Shown one piece after another: positions 10,551 through 23,044 of a stretch of DNA of 64,000 nucleotides. The translations under genes were made by a program, and so were the position numbers. Every line of letters begins with the position of its first letter. Position 1 is the stretch's first letter. The stretch lies in the NCBI GenBank assembly GCA_024734495.1, contig JALMQS010000030.1, positions 35,633,555 to 35,697,554 of the forward strand. Direction: 5' to 3'. The notes beneath the pieces are model-generated. The model did not search any database. It was not told the origin of the DNA and saw only the letters and a list, made by a program, of their open reading frames with translations. The stretch is from Forficula auricularia. Taxonomy: Eukaryota > Arthropoda > Insecta > Dermaptera > Forficulidae.

Positions 10551-11439
10551 GTAATCAATTTTCATATATTTTTGTTAATAAAAATCTTCTATTTTTAATA
10601 ATTTATCTTATAAATATTACAATAATTAGACAACCTGGATTATGCATAATAATTTTAGTTGTTTATTTATATTTAATTACGGTTATATTAGATGCATGTT
10701 TATGGTATATATTTTTACTAGAGATATTCTAAAAATATACTTGCACAATCTATTTGTTAATTTTTCTTGTTTTAATATTCAATTTACTTAATTTTCTCTT
10801 CAATTTTCACTAAATCTTTTTTTTATTATTTATTACTAAATAATATGGTAATTTTTTTCAATCTTTTCATTTAAATTACTTGATGGTTAAAAATGAAGGT
10901 GGATTATTTATAATTTACTCAGATAAATTACCTTACAATCTCTCGAAATATAAAAACAGTTTAAATTTTTTTTCTTTTGCGAGCGAGACCTTCTTCTCCA
11001 TCATCCCGATCACGATGATGAAGCAGTAACGCTACGCGGTCGACCAATCTCGGCCAGCTAAAAATTATGTTAAAACTAGAAAAAATAGTATTCCCGAAAA
11101 ATAACTTCCAATATTAATCATTATGATTTAAAATAAAATGCGGACCGACTTTCGTTTTGTTTCTCCCACTTTAAATTCATAAAATCGTTATGCTCGAATA
11201 CATGATATATTTCTTTTTTATTATTAAAGTTCCGTATAAACGAAAAAACGGAACCATATTAAGTGTCGATACATGATCTGTTACTCCCCCTTTCAATGCA
11301 TTTTAGCTCTTAAACTAAATAAGATATAAATTTGAAATTTACCAGTTATATGATGTAATTATTTTCACTTAATCAATAATCCTAAAAAAATTTGAATGAT
11401 TATTTTGGAAAGGGTCGAATTTATTCTTAGGCCAAAAAT

Positions 11440-11680
11440 AAAAAATAACTATTTTTACTTTACCATACAGGGTATGGTCAAGTATTGTAATCGTGCATGA
11501 AAAAAGTGTTTTTTTTCCTTCTTTTTTTCGAAATATCTCAAAAACGGCAGAAACTATTTTGATTAAAAAAATTGAGCGAAACCATGGAATTTCGCTCTAC
11601 AAAAAAGCTCTAATAAGTGAACATAGAAAAAATAATATTTTTCGAGATAATAATTGTTTTGTCAAAATGTCTGTTAGTCA

Positions 11681-11714
<34 letters not shown>

Positions 11715-12045
11715 GCGTTACCAAATTTTTGTGGGCGAGCTAGCTCAAAAACTAGTGTGAATATCGAAACCAAATTTCACATTGGTCCATTCAGATTAAG
11801 AGCTGAATAGATTTTGGTGCATATCCACCCAAAATTAAGGGGGGTGGAGGGGGGGGTTAAAAATGAAAAATCTAGGCTATTTGGGCTCAAACTTAACCAA
11901 ATTTTGTATACATAATCAGAGGGACCACAGAAGTCTAAAAATGCAAAAACTAACCCCCTCCTACATGATTATAAATAATTTTAGGGCCAGCTTGTATGGT
12001 AGGCCACTTCAGAACACGTCAGCTTATTTTATTATAGGGTGTTAG
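11440..12045 (+). repeat. Dispersed G-rich repeat with (TGTC)n
   Basis: Contains a (gtct)n run at 11,676-11,712, then the block gcgttaccaaatttttgtgg, a G-run and gtatacataatcag, ending near acgtcagcttatttta. The same order occurs at 61,905-62,545 and inverted at 44,230-44,700. The open frames here are repeat-derived. Confidence 0.6.
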
Positions 12046-12944
12046 ATATCTATTAAAGTATTTGAGTCCCAATCACTTTTGACTGCTTTATTCTTTCATA
12101 AAAGCACTACTTTATTATTGCATTAAATAAATTAATGCTGTTTATTTTGAAGAATCGAATAATCTCGTACTAATAATTAGCCAGTCTCCTCTCTTCTTTC
12201 CTGTTTATTTAATTTTTTAATTTTGATACTATGGCTAACTTAAATTAAATGTCAATTATATAAATTTATCTTATTAAAATGATCAATTTATTATAATACA
12301 TATGAAAAGCCAATAAGATTTTTTGATGTAATACCTATTATAAAGAATTCACACGATGGTTCGAATTCTAATTTTAGAAGTTATTTTCAAGCGATTTATA
12401 AAGTAAAGTTATTTTATAAAGAAAACTTGAGTTTAGTAGTTTAACTCAAGACCTTGTTTTCATACTTATTATATTTACTTATTTAAAATTTTTAATTGAA
12501 AAATTAAATTAAATTTATTTATTAAAAATTTCCTAAATTTACTTAAATTTCAATAAACTCTTTATCTTTATATATTGTGCACTTAATCCTTTTAAGAAAT
12601 TAATCTATCCTTTACATCATCCAATATAACCGTATCCAAAATATTATTTCTTTCCCAGTGAACTAAATTATCACTTAGATATTTAACTACAATTTATACT
12701 TGCATAATTAAAATTATACATACGTATATTTAATTACCTATTTTATTACTTTTTCAAAAGATAGAACTTTTTTCAGTTAAATTATATAATTCTAATTAGA
12801 TAGGGTACTTTTAATGTTTTAAATTAGAAATTTGATGTTTGATGAGGCTCTTGAAAACCTAGGAAACAGGTGGAATGTCTCGTTAGGAAAAAGAAATACA
12901 AGATTTCCTTATAGTCCAACCATTTATTTTACAGAAAAACTTGA

Positions 12945-12978
12945 GACGTTTCTGCGGATATTCTTACACCATCCTCAG
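12945..12978 (-). ncRNA. Hammerhead ribozyme core
   Basis: - strand CTGAGGA (CUGANGA with N = G), stem II near GGTG/CGCA, then GAA, the palindrome ACGT, and C. Core complete. Confidence 0.6.
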
Positions 12979-13313
12979 TCCTGCCTTTTCACAACATAGT
13001 ACATTTTTCTATGCAGAAGTTCATTCCTTTTCCACAGTTAACACATTATAATATGTATTTTTGCCAAAGCTGGTGAGCCACTCCACCGGATCCTGAGTGG
13101 GAGGATCGGAGGGCTATAAGGGGAGATGTGGAGGCCCTTAAAAAAAATTATATATATGGTATATTCAATTTTATGGACATACCTCATATTAATAATAATT
13201 TTAACTTAAGAAAACTCACCAGCTTTGGTAAAAATACATATTATAATGTGTTAACTGTGGAAAAGTAATGAATTTCTGCATAGAAAAATGTACTATGTTT
13301 TGAAAAGCCAGGA

Positions 13314-13347
13314 CTGAGGATGGCGTGAGAATATCCGCTGAAATGTC
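13314..13347 (+). ncRNA. Hammerhead ribozyme core
   Basis: CTGAGGA, stem II GGCG/CGCT, GAAATGTC. Differs from its partner by one base in the ACGT palindrome (ATGT). Confidence 0.6.
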
Positions 13348-13618
13348 TCAAAAGTTTTTCTTGAAAATAAATGGTTAGACTATAAGGAAAATCTTATATT
13401 TCTTTTTCCTAACGAAGACATTCCACCTGTTTCCAAGGTTTTCAAGAGCCTCATCAAACAACAAATTTCTTAGATAATTCTATATCAGATTCTATTAAAA
13501 ATGTATAAAATTTTTATAGACTTTTTCTGAGTAATTTCTTATTGACTGCTATTGTTAGTTTTTCATGGCTAATCCAAACCGAAAGATAACCAGTCTTATT
13601 AGTTGTTAGTTGTTTCAG

Positions 13619-13639
13619 GAGGCTCTGGAGCAGTCTGAA
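13619..13639 (+). CDS. NuMA-like gene, 21-nt microexon
   Basis: A 21-nt stretch encoding EALEQSE lies between a good acceptor (ttgtttcag) and an excellent donor (gtaaga). It would splice phase 0 to phase 0 between its neighbours, so including or skipping it does not change the frame. This suggests an optional microexon. It is supported only by splice sites and phase, so it is less certain than the longer exons. It lies just downstream of the hammerhead palindrome ending near 13,463. Confidence 0.5.
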
Positions 13640-14211
13640 GTAAGATGTTAAAAAAAATCATTTTATTTAAATATTTAATTACGATTCATTATTTACTGGA
13701 TTCTCTTAGTCGCCTTTACATTGGCATTAACTCATATATTCAAATACACATAAGAAACCTTAAAGGCAGACTTAAAATCTTAAAAAATGACAAAAGATTC
13801 TCTTCTAATAAATCCAAGCCCTCATTTGTTACATTTTAGAAGAGCTGTATCCGCTCCCTCCCTCTAGGAAATGAACCTGAGTGCCAAAAATGCACCTGGG
13901 TCCCTCCATCCGGTAATAAAGTTTGGTGATTGTTTCGATTTTTGAATTTCTTCAAAACTCGAAGAGCAATAAAAGGACGATTTGGATTTACTAGAAGAAA
14001 ATCTCTGGTGATTTCTTAAGATTTTATTTTTGTTTGTTTTGTTCTTTGTCTTAAACTCAGTTCATTAGCTAGTCTTTATATATAAATGACTAAAGCTCTA
14101 GGGCCTCCATATCTCTAACAATAACAATTAAATTAATTTATCAATTTCCTTTTCCTGAAACACATTTAATTAATATTAAATTTGACTTATTGACATTAAT
14201 GATTACTTCAG

Positions 14212-14304
14212 AACGGTTTTAATGACTGCGACGTCTACGATTCAAACAATACGAGCGCTCACGTGCCCCTCCTAGCTGTCGACAAGCCTAAAAAACGTGG
14301 ACAG
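14212..14304 (+). CDS. NuMA-like gene, tail exon
   Basis: An exon of 31 codons with acceptor cttcag, donor gttgga, and phase 0 at both ends. The peptide is NGFNDCDVYDSNNTSAHVPL followed by LAVDKPKKRGQ. It begins acidic and Asn-rich and ends in a short basic KPKKR cluster that could act as a nuclear-localisation signal, which NuMA tails normally carry. The base composition is noticeably more GC-rich than the surrounding introns, as expected of coding sequence. Confidence 0.8.
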
Positions 14305-14545
14305 GTTGGAATTATTTAAACATTTTATAAACACTTTTAGGCATGGTTTTTTTATTGAAATCACCCTTTTTTTTAGTAGTATTATTAGTGATTAATGGAC
14401 ATTTTTAAAAAAATAATAAGAATAAAAGATATAAATATCAATACATAAGTGAATATATAATTTACTTGAACGATATTTAATTTAATTTATTAACGTGTAT
14501 TTTATATCAGTGCCATGCGATTTATCATCTCACTAATTCCGACTC

Positions 14546-14862
14546 CCAGGTAGCACAAGAATAATCTATAAATATTCTGATAATATCTTCTCTGGACATT
14601 GAAATATCCTATGAATAATCTTTCATTCTTCGTAGATATTCTGGGAATTTTCTTAGAACTAAAATTTTCGCGTAGGACATTACATACACTTTCCCCGGAA
14701 TATTCCTAGTTGCGCATTCTTGGAATATTCGGAAAAGAATATTCTCAGAAGATTAACCCCCATACAAATATTCTGTGGATCTCCTTGAGATAATTGGAAT
14801 ATATGGTATATGTCCTTTAAATAACTTCTTAGAATATTCTGGGGATATTGTGTGTTATCTGG
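14546..14862. mobile_element. MITE with CCCAGGTAGCACA ends
   Basis: Ends are inverted (CCCAGGTAGCACA and TGTGTTATCTGGG). The interior is rich in the attattct/agaatatt motif in both orientations. It lies in a NuMA-like intron. The superfamily was not determined. Confidence 0.55.
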
Positions 14863-14999
14863 GCTGATTGATGAACATAGAACAGTTTGATATTATTTGA
14901 AATGATAAATATCTATAACTCACTAAAATATTGATAAAATAAAATAAAAGATTTAACCCTGTAACTTTACCAAGGGTGCTTTCGAGATCCATAAGCAAA

Positions 15000-16330
15000 T
15001 TCAAATAGCTTGTTTAAATCTGAATCGAGCTTTATTGAAATATTGATTATCCAATTGGCGGAAATCAATATACAAATTCTTCGCGGCTCTTTGAGTTATA
15101 TATAATTATTAATTACATATAATGGAATAGCGAATTCATTCCTCCTGACATTTGATGGCAGAAAATTATCAGTCAAACAATTTTAATTCTTCCATAAAAC
15201 AATACATTTTCTTCCCCGTTAACCAACACTTCTGAATTTCACCGATATTCTATATATTAATCAATTTAAGAAAGGACTTATTCATTTTGAGGAATATGGA
15301 CCAAATTTGCTCTTCACTTCCCATAAAAAGCTTTATTAGTCAGAAAAAATAAATCAAGTTATTCCTTTGTAAAATCTTGAGGGTGTCTTCTACTGAATAC
15401 TAGTTATGAATAATTTTTATTCGATGGTTGTATTGTCCTTCTTGTGAATGGAGCCCAAATTCAAATAGCAATCCCTGCGAATAGCTCTTCTTTGAAGTGA
15501 AAAACCAGCCTGATATATATTTGACTCGTAAACATCTTCAGCCAAGAAATTTGAATATACATTATAAAAATTACGCTGCAAGTGATTCTAAATTTAAACA
15601 AAACCAAACTATATAGTTTAAAGTTTAATAAAAGTCAAATCTTGAAAAATGTAAAGGAATAGTACTAAAATGAATGTAAAAGTTCATTTTATCGATATTA
15701 GTATTCTTTGATTTACGATATTTGTAAATCATGTGGCTTCTAATAAATCCGGTAATGTCTATTACATGTCACAAGAGTTGTATTCACCCCTTGAGAATTG
15801 AACACAAGAACCAAAAAGACTTCCAAAGAAATTTTAAGGGAGTTGACACTGTACATCACCACCAAAAATTTGAGACAGAACGTCCTTTATTTTTCACCGC
15901 CTCAAAGCGAAAACTTTTGCGAGTGGCTGTCCTAGTGTAGCTAGGCAAGACACACACACGTATGCAAAAGCCGTGTCTACGTATAAGCACTCACGTAAAA
16001 GAAACACACTTGGCAACGTCACTGTATAGGGCATGCGCAATGTATGCTAGCACATTTATTCCTAGTTATTTATTTTATATTATTCAAGTCAAAAATTGTA
16101 TCCTCTACCTACAACTTTGCTTCTAATGGAATTTGCCGTAGAGTAAACAGTTTAGGAGTTATTTGATTGTATATTTTGGGGTGGGAGGGGATTCTCTTTT
16201 AACAGTATGCGATGTTGCCACGTTTCAATAGTGTTTTCGAAAGAAATAATTTTTCATGAATTTATTCATTTTTATCGAGGAATCTAGCGGCCGAATCCCT
16301 TTGAATTTTTGTACACAGTTCCGTCAATAC
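15000..16330. other. Intronic stretch, nothing recognised
   Basis: AT-rich NuMA-like intron. The open frame 15,731-15,940 has no recognisable motif and no exon-like edges. The segment at 15,890-16,040 is more GC-rich and may be an old repeat. Confidence 0.4.
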
Positions 16331-16333
16331 TTA

Positions 16334-16499
16334 GGCCCGGTTGTATGTCGCAAAGTAAATGCTTTTTACCACTAACCAAGGTAGATGGTAAATGGAGCCA
16401 CTGGGATGGCCAATCAGATGACAGGTACTTTCAGCTCCATTTACCATCTACCGTTTGTTAGTGGTAAATAGCATTTACTTTGCGACATACAACCGGCCC
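16334..16499. mobile_element. PIF/Harbinger-like palindromic MITE (copy 2)
   Basis: Inverted arms of about 70 bp (CCGGTTGTATGTCGCAAAG and complement) flanked by TTA. The termini are related to those of the element at 5,296, but the interior differs. Confidence 0.68.
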
Positions 16500-17039
16500 T
16501 TAAAGAGAGAGTACCTAAAATTACAACGGATTTTTATTGTAATTAAATATAATTTTTTTATAATTCGATCACAATAAGTCGAAATATAGTAATGTTCATA
16601 AGGATATGTGTTAATTTATAAATTAATTATATCCAGAAGGAAGCGCTCAGATTTCATGAAATTTTTCAAGGATTTTTTTTCATAAATATTTATCAATTTC
16701 CAAAGATTAAAAAAATTCTGATTGTAATCTTTTAGGGATCAACCCCCTTAATTCTATTACTATTAGTAAAATAAACTTTTACAAAATTTCTTTATTTCAA
16801 GAATCATTGGAAAGAATAAATTATGAGCCTGTGAGGCCCGCTTGATATATAACATTAGCTGAATGTGCTGGCAGTTACAGAATTAAAGTAAATTAGTATG
16901 GGAAAAGAGCGTTGAATGCATTCATGTCGGGTGGAAAATTCATGTGACCAAATTGCAACGTAAATAAATCACGCGGGTTCGATTCTTGACTGGAGTAGCT
17001 GAGTCAGTAACCTTCATTTCATTGAAAATAATTTTTATA

Positions 17040-18002
17040 AAAAAAATAAAAAAATAAAACCGACTTCTTAAAAATTAAATGCAACAAATAAAATAATAAG
17101 AACTCTAAAATCAAATAAAATGCACTAAAAGGTATAAAATAATTATCTTATTTAGTTACTACTAAACGACGAAATATTAACATGAAATCACTTTTTGAAG
17201 TCGGTGCCAAAAATATACATTTTATGAATCAACTTGACGGATCTTAGTACGTTTGGCGGGTACCCTCGCTTATATAGTTTCTTTGGCACCGACTTCAAAA
17301 AGTGATTTCATGTTAATATTTCGTCGTTTAGTTGTAACTAAATTACATAATTATTTTATACCTATTAGTGCATTTTATTTGGTTTTTGAGTTCTTATTAT
17401 TTTATTTGTTGCATTTAATTTTTAAGAATTCTGTTTTATTTTTTTTTTATAAAAATTATTTTTCTTTTTTTCTTTTTAGTGATGTTATTAGTAGTGAATT
17501 AATATAATACCTTGCATCCATCTTGTAAGAGAAAGCGTCGGGCCAATGAATCAGAAAATGATAATAAAATTCAATTCATAAATATAGAAATTCTCTCGAA
17601 ACGTTTGAGGGTTTTAAATGAATGTTTTAAGATTTTTTTTATAAAAGATTTTATTTATTATAATTTCGATTATTTGCGCATAAGAATTGGAGATTTACGT
17701 TATTTCATCATTGATCATCAGAACTTGATCAAATTAATATGGGACCACCCCTAGGGTACCCCCTTTCCAATATAAAAAGAATCATCGAAATCGGTTCATA
17801 AACAAAGCAGTTATGCCTCAACAAACATAGCAAAAAAGGTCCAATACCAATGAAAAAACGGGACCAATCGAAAACTATACTGAACCCAATGCAAAAAAAA
17901 TCATCAAAATCGGTTCACAATTGGCGAAGTTATCAGGTAACATAGACAGAAAAAAAAATTCAGTCGAATTGAGAACCTCCTCGTTTTTTGAAGTCGGTTA
18001 AA
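17040..18002. repeat. Dispersed repeat with accgacttc ends (copy 1)
   Basis: Contains inverted blocks around tgaagtcggtgcc and ggcaccgacttca, then cgaaatcggttcataaacaa, ending ttttgaagtcggttaaaaa. Two more copies are at 21,712 and 57,520. The open frames 17,253-17,507 and 17,512-17,754 belong to it. The class is not certain. Confidence 0.55.
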
Positions 18003-18241
18003 AATTCCACCGATCAGTCTGAATTATTGATTGAAATGATAAATCGCTTGGCTTTGATATTTATTTACATATTAATTTAATTATTATTATTTTTTAAAAA
18101 TGTCATAAAATTAGTTTGAATGATTTTTTTAATTTAGCAATATCTTTCATTTAATCACCTAAGTGAAAATTTGAAAGATCCTTTTAAATATACTTATTAT
18201 TTAATTTTTTGAATTCCTTATCGAATTATATCGATTTTCAG

Positions 18242-18307
18242 ACATCATATAACAAACCAGGTCCCCCTACCCCAGGCAAGAATATGAACAGTCGACATTC
18301 ATTACAG
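18242..18307 (+). CDS. NuMA-like gene, Pro/Gly tail exon
   Basis: An exon of 22 codons (TSYNKPGPPTPGKNMNSRHS then LQ) with acceptor gattttcag, donor gtgagc, and phase 0 at both ends. The GPPTPGK stretch resembles the GPGTPESK segment downstream of the PPHLK block in vertebrate NuMA (family knowledge). TP/SP sites in this part of NuMA are CDK1 targets; the TPGK site here is a candidate. Confidence 0.78.
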
Positions 18308-18559
18308 GTGAGCTAGGATCTTTGCTTACCAAATTATCAGCTTTTTATTTCCATTACCATTCCACAAATAGAAATGGGAGTTTCTATGTGTAGTAATGAA
18401 GAGTTTCTATCTTTAGTAATGGAAATCTTGTTGCTAGGTTTGCGATGCGAATATTTACGCTGCTTTAATTTTTAAGCTTAGCTTTGCAATTAACATTATT
18501 TTCAAATAATTTATAATTAAATTTAAAATAACTTAATTTTTCTATATTTGTTGATTCAG

Positions 18560-18676
18560 GGGACGGAAATTTCTCCCCGGCAAGTACTACGCGATCATAA
18601 CGATTCCAGTATAATGCATTTAAAAAAACCAACACCGAGTCGAATCCTATCCTTGTTCAGCTCAAGACGAGACGAG
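18560..18676 (+). CDS. NuMA-like gene, penultimate exon
   Basis: An exon of 39 codons after acceptor ttgattcag. The peptide begins GTEISPRQVLRDHNDSSIMH and continues LKKPTPSRILSLFSSRRDE. The SIMHLKKPTPSRILSLF stretch resembles the NuMA tail segment with SILNTPKK. The phase-consistent donor is a weak gtccgt right after GAG (18,676). A stronger gtaaat four bases later (18,681) would leave in phase 1. With the weak donor the last exon reads a basic tail. With the strong donor it reads a different, acidic end. Both isoforms are possible; the first fits the family better. Confidence 0.72.
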
Positions 18677-19161
18677 GTCCGTAAATACAAAATAAATATA
18701 TTTAATCCATCAACAGCACGGGTTTTGAATATCTTTTTAAATCGTTTTTTTTTCTATTTTTTTTTTCTTTTTCTTTTTATATTTTGGCTTATATATTTAT
18801 TCTGTGAATTATATATCCATTTCTTCTATGCTTCTATTAACGCTTTCCTGCAGGGACCTTTCATATCAGTGTTTTTCAACTTTCTTCAAACATCGATTAG
18901 AAGTTATTGGCATTCCTGGCGGATGCCTCTTAAATTTTCAGGTAATCACTTTTGAAGCTTTAACTAAAATTAAAAAGTTTTCATATTCCAGGAGGCTTAA
19001 AATTATTTTCTTTAGATTAATTCCTAAATTTTTTTTATTAATTACTAGTATTTTTTGTTTTTTGGCCTCAGATAGTATGTAGTTTGAACGTTTATAATAG
19101 GAAAATAAGGACAAGTTTTTATGTGTGACTTTTTTATTTATCAGCCAACGTTTTGTCGACT

Positions 19162-19439
19162 GTGGGTCAGTGGCTAGAGTGTCGGGTCGCTGACTCGAAG
19201 ATCGCTGGTTCGAGACTGAGTCTCGGCAGATCAGATATTTGCAGCCGCCTCCTCTTGGAAAGCAATGGCAACCTACCAAGATTATGCCTAGTAACCTCTC
19301 CAAACTAGCCGTTCGGAACCGGCGTTAAAAATTAGGTCCCGTATATCTGTGTAAAACTAAACACACTCAGCACAGGTATATATGGAGAGGAGCTGAAACT
19401 TCAGGGAGACCTGATATGGCCCTTAAATGAAAAAATAAA
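19162..19439 (+). repeat. tRNA-derived SINE (family A, copy 1) with target duplication
   Basis: Box A-like tgggtcagtggctagagtg and box B ggttcgagact. The body contains gcaatggcaacctaccaaga and ccgttcggaaccggcg. Flanked by gttttgtcgact (19,150-19,161) and gtttcgtcgact (19,440-19,451), a 12-bp duplication of the hammerhead arm. Other copies are at 38,714 and 41,964. Confidence 0.75.
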
Positions 19440-19470
19440 GTTTCGTCGACTTTGCCGACTATTTGAAGCC

Positions 19471-19501
19471 CTGAAGAAGTCGGCAAAGTCAACGAAATGT
19501 T
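19471..19501 (+). ncRNA. Hammerhead ribozyme core
   Basis: CTGAAGA, stem II GTCG/CAAC (GTCG/CGAC in the other arm), GAAATGTT. AGCC before the core pairs with GGCT after it as stem I. Confidence 0.65.
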
Positions 19502-20203
19502 GGCTGATAAATCAAAAAGTCACACATAAAAACTTGTCCTTATTTTCCTATTATAAACTTTCAAATTAATACAAATTATGGACGGAAATGATAATAATAA
19601 TAGTATTTAGTATGATAATTTTATTATGTGTTGGTAGTGTTAAGGGAGGAGCCGGATCATACCCGGTCAAATTTTATTCCGAACCTGGCCTTCCGCTCCA
19701 ACATCGTCATCTAGATCTAGAGAACGATGCTGAAGCAGTGACGCTAGGGCCCAGCCATCCAACTCCTTATTACTAGTATTGGGAATACTTATTAATATAT
19801 CCACTTAAAAAATCGATTGAATTCATCTTGATAAAATTAGCTATGCAATTAGATAGATAATCGTTAGAAACTAAATATAAAATCAATAAATAATTGTTTT
19901 CGCCTTTGAGATTCTTATAGAAAAACTACACTACAGTGCAAAAAAATCGAGCTTTATTAAATAGTAAATCATTTTTAATTTTTTTACAAGTAATCATACA
20001 TTTACGGAAAAACGATTTATTGAAAGTGTACTTGCCACTTGTCGTTGACTTAGCTCTTGATTAATTAGACACACAATTTGAACTGCTTGTACTTCAGAAA
20101 TATCCATTTTGTATATTTTATCTTTCTATCAATGATGCTTAATTCAAAATTATTCATTTTTTTGATATTTCAAATGGAATTTGATCTTTTATTAAAACTT
20201 TAT

Positions 20204-20726
20204 TTAAGGTAGTTCTTTCACAAATGCAAAAATTCAAGAAGTCTTCGAAACTTGGAATATAAATCATTAAAAGCATAATAAACACACTGTTAAAATTTGA
20301 AGACGATTTACAACACCAAACATGAAATAATTGCAATTAAAAATGAAATTTTTTACATATGGTAGATTGGAAAAGGGTGGGAACATGATCATTATTTTAT
20401 TTTTTTTCATTGAAGGACTTTGTCCATCTTGAAGAAAAACTAATATTTGTTAGAATAATATATTTGGAGTAACTTAAAAAAAAATTGAAATTATTTACCT
20501 CGTAGTTTTGATAAAAAATAAAAAAAAACATTTGGGCGATTATTTTTAGTGGAGGGGATATAATATCAATAGCTTGGAAACGATCCATTCATAAAGAGAA
20601 TATAGTAGCGTAAAAAGTACAGTCACGTTAAAAAAACATAACCAAAAATTTTAACACCGTTCATATTTATAGAGTGGTTAGAGGCTAAAACTTTTCGTGT
20701 GGATTCTCGCAAAAGAACCTCCTTAA
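20204..20726 (-). mobile_element. TTAA-flanked MITE, family 2 (copy C)
   Basis: About 520 bp, TTAAGGTAGTTCTTTCAC to AAAGAACCTCCTTAA. Same internal sequence as copies A and B. Confidence 0.7.
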
Positions 20727-21381
20727 ATTTAAAGTGATATTGAGAAAGTAGGATAATTTGTAATTGTATCTTTTAATTTAATTTTACTTATTTTTACTAT
20801 GAAATTCAAAAATGATCACCCATATTTATTGAATATGTTAGTTTAAGAGTTAATAGAACAAATTATATGGTTATTTTTAGCAATTTTAAAAATAATTTCT
20901 TATTAAATAAAGTTTTTATTGGTGGCTCGATTTTTTTGGGACCGTAGTATATTAAAAAACTCGGATTTAAATTTTTAATTTTATACTTATACTTATGTTT
21001 TCGAACATTTTAAAGAGTGAGGCTGTTCAGGGAGTAAATCGAAAGTTGGTTAAAATTATTCTTTTAATTTCATAAGGTTTTGTGCTCTATTTTTGAGTTA
21101 ATAATAACCTTCCTAAATCATTAAAGCTTAAAAAAAAAAATGAAACTGATTAAGACCATAATTTCTAAATTTCTCCCTTATTTCAATTCTTCCTTTTTCT
21201 TTCCTTTTACATACTCTGTTTCTATTAGTAATTCTAGAATCAAATAATTTCATTTTATCATCAAAATTGATAACTGAAATTCTTCCTTTTTTATATATAT
21301 TCCGCTTTAATCTTTCCATGGAGTTACACATTTGAAACAATTTAGGGCGCAGTAGCAAAATCTTCGTACATGTTTTATCTG

Positions 21382-21711
21382 TTAAGGACGTTCCCTAATA
21401 TAGCTCAGATGCAATTCGCTATTTCCCCTACTCTCCCATGCGCAGAAAGGCAAAAATATTTTCACTGCGTCGTTTCTCGGATCTGGCAACATTGCATTCT
21501 TACTGACTCTTAAAGACAAAGAAAAAAAACACTTCATGAAACAGCTCGATGCGAAATTCCAGATGAAAACAGTATAATTATGTTGGGAGAATTAGCTAAA
21601 AATCTCAAATTCACCAACTGCAGAAGTTTTTTAGATATGGAAAAATTGAGTGATTTTAGTGCGAAGTTACCAAGTCGCCATCTCTCACTTGCCATGCCAT
21701 GAGAGAAAAAA
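21382..21711 (+). mobile_element. TTAA-flanked MITE, family 3 (copy B, left part)
   Basis: Matches the first 330 bp of the element at 6,442. It then stops abruptly where the accgacttc-type repeat begins at about 21,712. Confidence 0.65.
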
Positions 21712-22395
21712 TAATTTTTAAGAAAAAAATAAAACCGGCTTTCAACAAAAATTAAATGCAACAAACTAAACTAAAAGGTATAAAATAATTATTATCATAT
21801 TTAGTTACAACTAAACGACGAAATATTAACATGAAATTACTTTTTGAAGTCGGTGCCAAACATATACCTTTTATGAATCGCACTCGACGGATCTTACTTT
21901 GTACGTTTGTCGGGTACGCTCGTTTATAGGTATAGTTTGTTTGGCACTCGACTTCAAAAAGTAATTTCATGTTAATATTTCGTCGTTTAGATGTAACTAA
22001 ATAAGATAATAATTATTTTATATCTTTTAGTGTATTTTATTTGTATGCATTTAATTTTTTTGGAAGTCTGTTTTTATTTTTTCTTAAAAATTATTTTTAT
22101 TTTTCTCTTTTAGTGATGTCATTATATAGTGATCATATCATCAGAACTTGACCAAATTAATATAGCACCATCCCTAAGATACCCCCTTTCCAATAAAAAA
22201 AGAATCATCGAAATCGGTTCATAAACAAAGTAGTTAGGCCTGAACAAACCTAACAAAAAAGGTCTTATACCAATGAAAAAAACGGGACCTATCGAAAGCT
22301 AGACTGAACCCAATGCAAAAAATTTTTTATCAAGATCGGTTCACAATTGGCGGAGATATGAGGTAACATAGACACAAAAAAAAAAAAAAAAAGCG
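21712..22395. repeat. Dispersed repeat with accgacttc ends (copy 2)
   Basis: Shares the tgaagtcggtgcc/ggcactcgacttca inverted blocks and the cgaaatcggttcataaacaa body with copy 1; ends in an A-run. Confidence 0.5.
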
Positions 22396-22685
22396 CGACT
22401 TTGTATAATTTTCGAAACTGGTAGGCGTTGTAAATAAATTTAAATTTATTTTCCTTTTAATTCTCTGTTCTTCATAACAATAAACATTTTCTGAATTACA
22501 ATATACATATTACAATAAATTAATATTCAAATTAACGTAAATTAAATTTTAAAGGAAGATATCCAATGGGGCGCTCACTGTGGGAACCTATAATCTAATC
22601 AATAACATTGGCTGGCCATCAACCAAAATTTCTGAAAATATCAAGCTAGAGCTTGAGAAAGATTTTGAAGGAACAAGACACGAAA

Positions 22686-22938
22686 CATCATTAGCTTCGT
22701 TCTTGGTAGATGTCCGGAGCATGTTCGATTTTTTTTAGGATGTGTTAATGATAAGTTAATTAACAGCGAATGCGAGCGTCTCTGGCTGTATGTTCGGCAA
22801 GGAATTTTCCACCCTCTCTAAGGCCCTAAGATCTATCGAATCAGATATTTGATTACGCAGGATTATTTTACTCGAACGATCAAATTCTCGGTGTGCATGT
22901 CCAGACTTGTACCACGAACGAAGCTAATGTTTAACATT
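22686..22938. mobile_element. Short MITE with cattagcttcgttc ends
   Basis: Inverted ends cattagcttcgttcttggta and its imperfect complement at 22,917-22,936, with tgtccggacatg-like blocks inside. About 250 bp, non-coding. Confidence 0.55.
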
Positions 22939-23044
22939 TTATAGGCTTTAGAAATAAATATTTCTAGACCGTTTTATAAAAACATCATATTGAATGTTTG
23001 TTCGACTATACCAACCCTCGATCAATATAATACATACCATATAA

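Larger units (their letters stand above)
12836..13463. mobile_element. Hammerhead palindromic element in NuMA intron
   Basis: Arms of about 235 bp (12,836-13,073 and 13,216-13,463) are inverted repeats (tgatgaggctcttgaaaacc at one end and its complement at the other) around a 140-bp loop. Each arm holds a hammerhead core facing outward. Confidence 0.72.
19083..19565. mobile_element. Hammerhead palindromic element, left arm split by a SINE
   Basis: The outer arms (19,085-19,161 and 19,490-19,565) are inverted repeats (aaataaggacaagtttttat and complement). The left arm is interrupted by a 278-bp SINE with a 12-bp target duplication. The right arm has the hammerhead core at 19,471-19,501. Confidence 0.7.

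Noticed and set aside
18854..18941. Segment with acceptor and donor that could be a NuMA-like exon
   Set aside because: It does not fit the flanking phases unless a weaker reading of the last exon is used, and its best frame has no resemblance to the family. Its inside includes cagtgtttttcaac, typical of hAT ends. Left as a possible alternative exon only.
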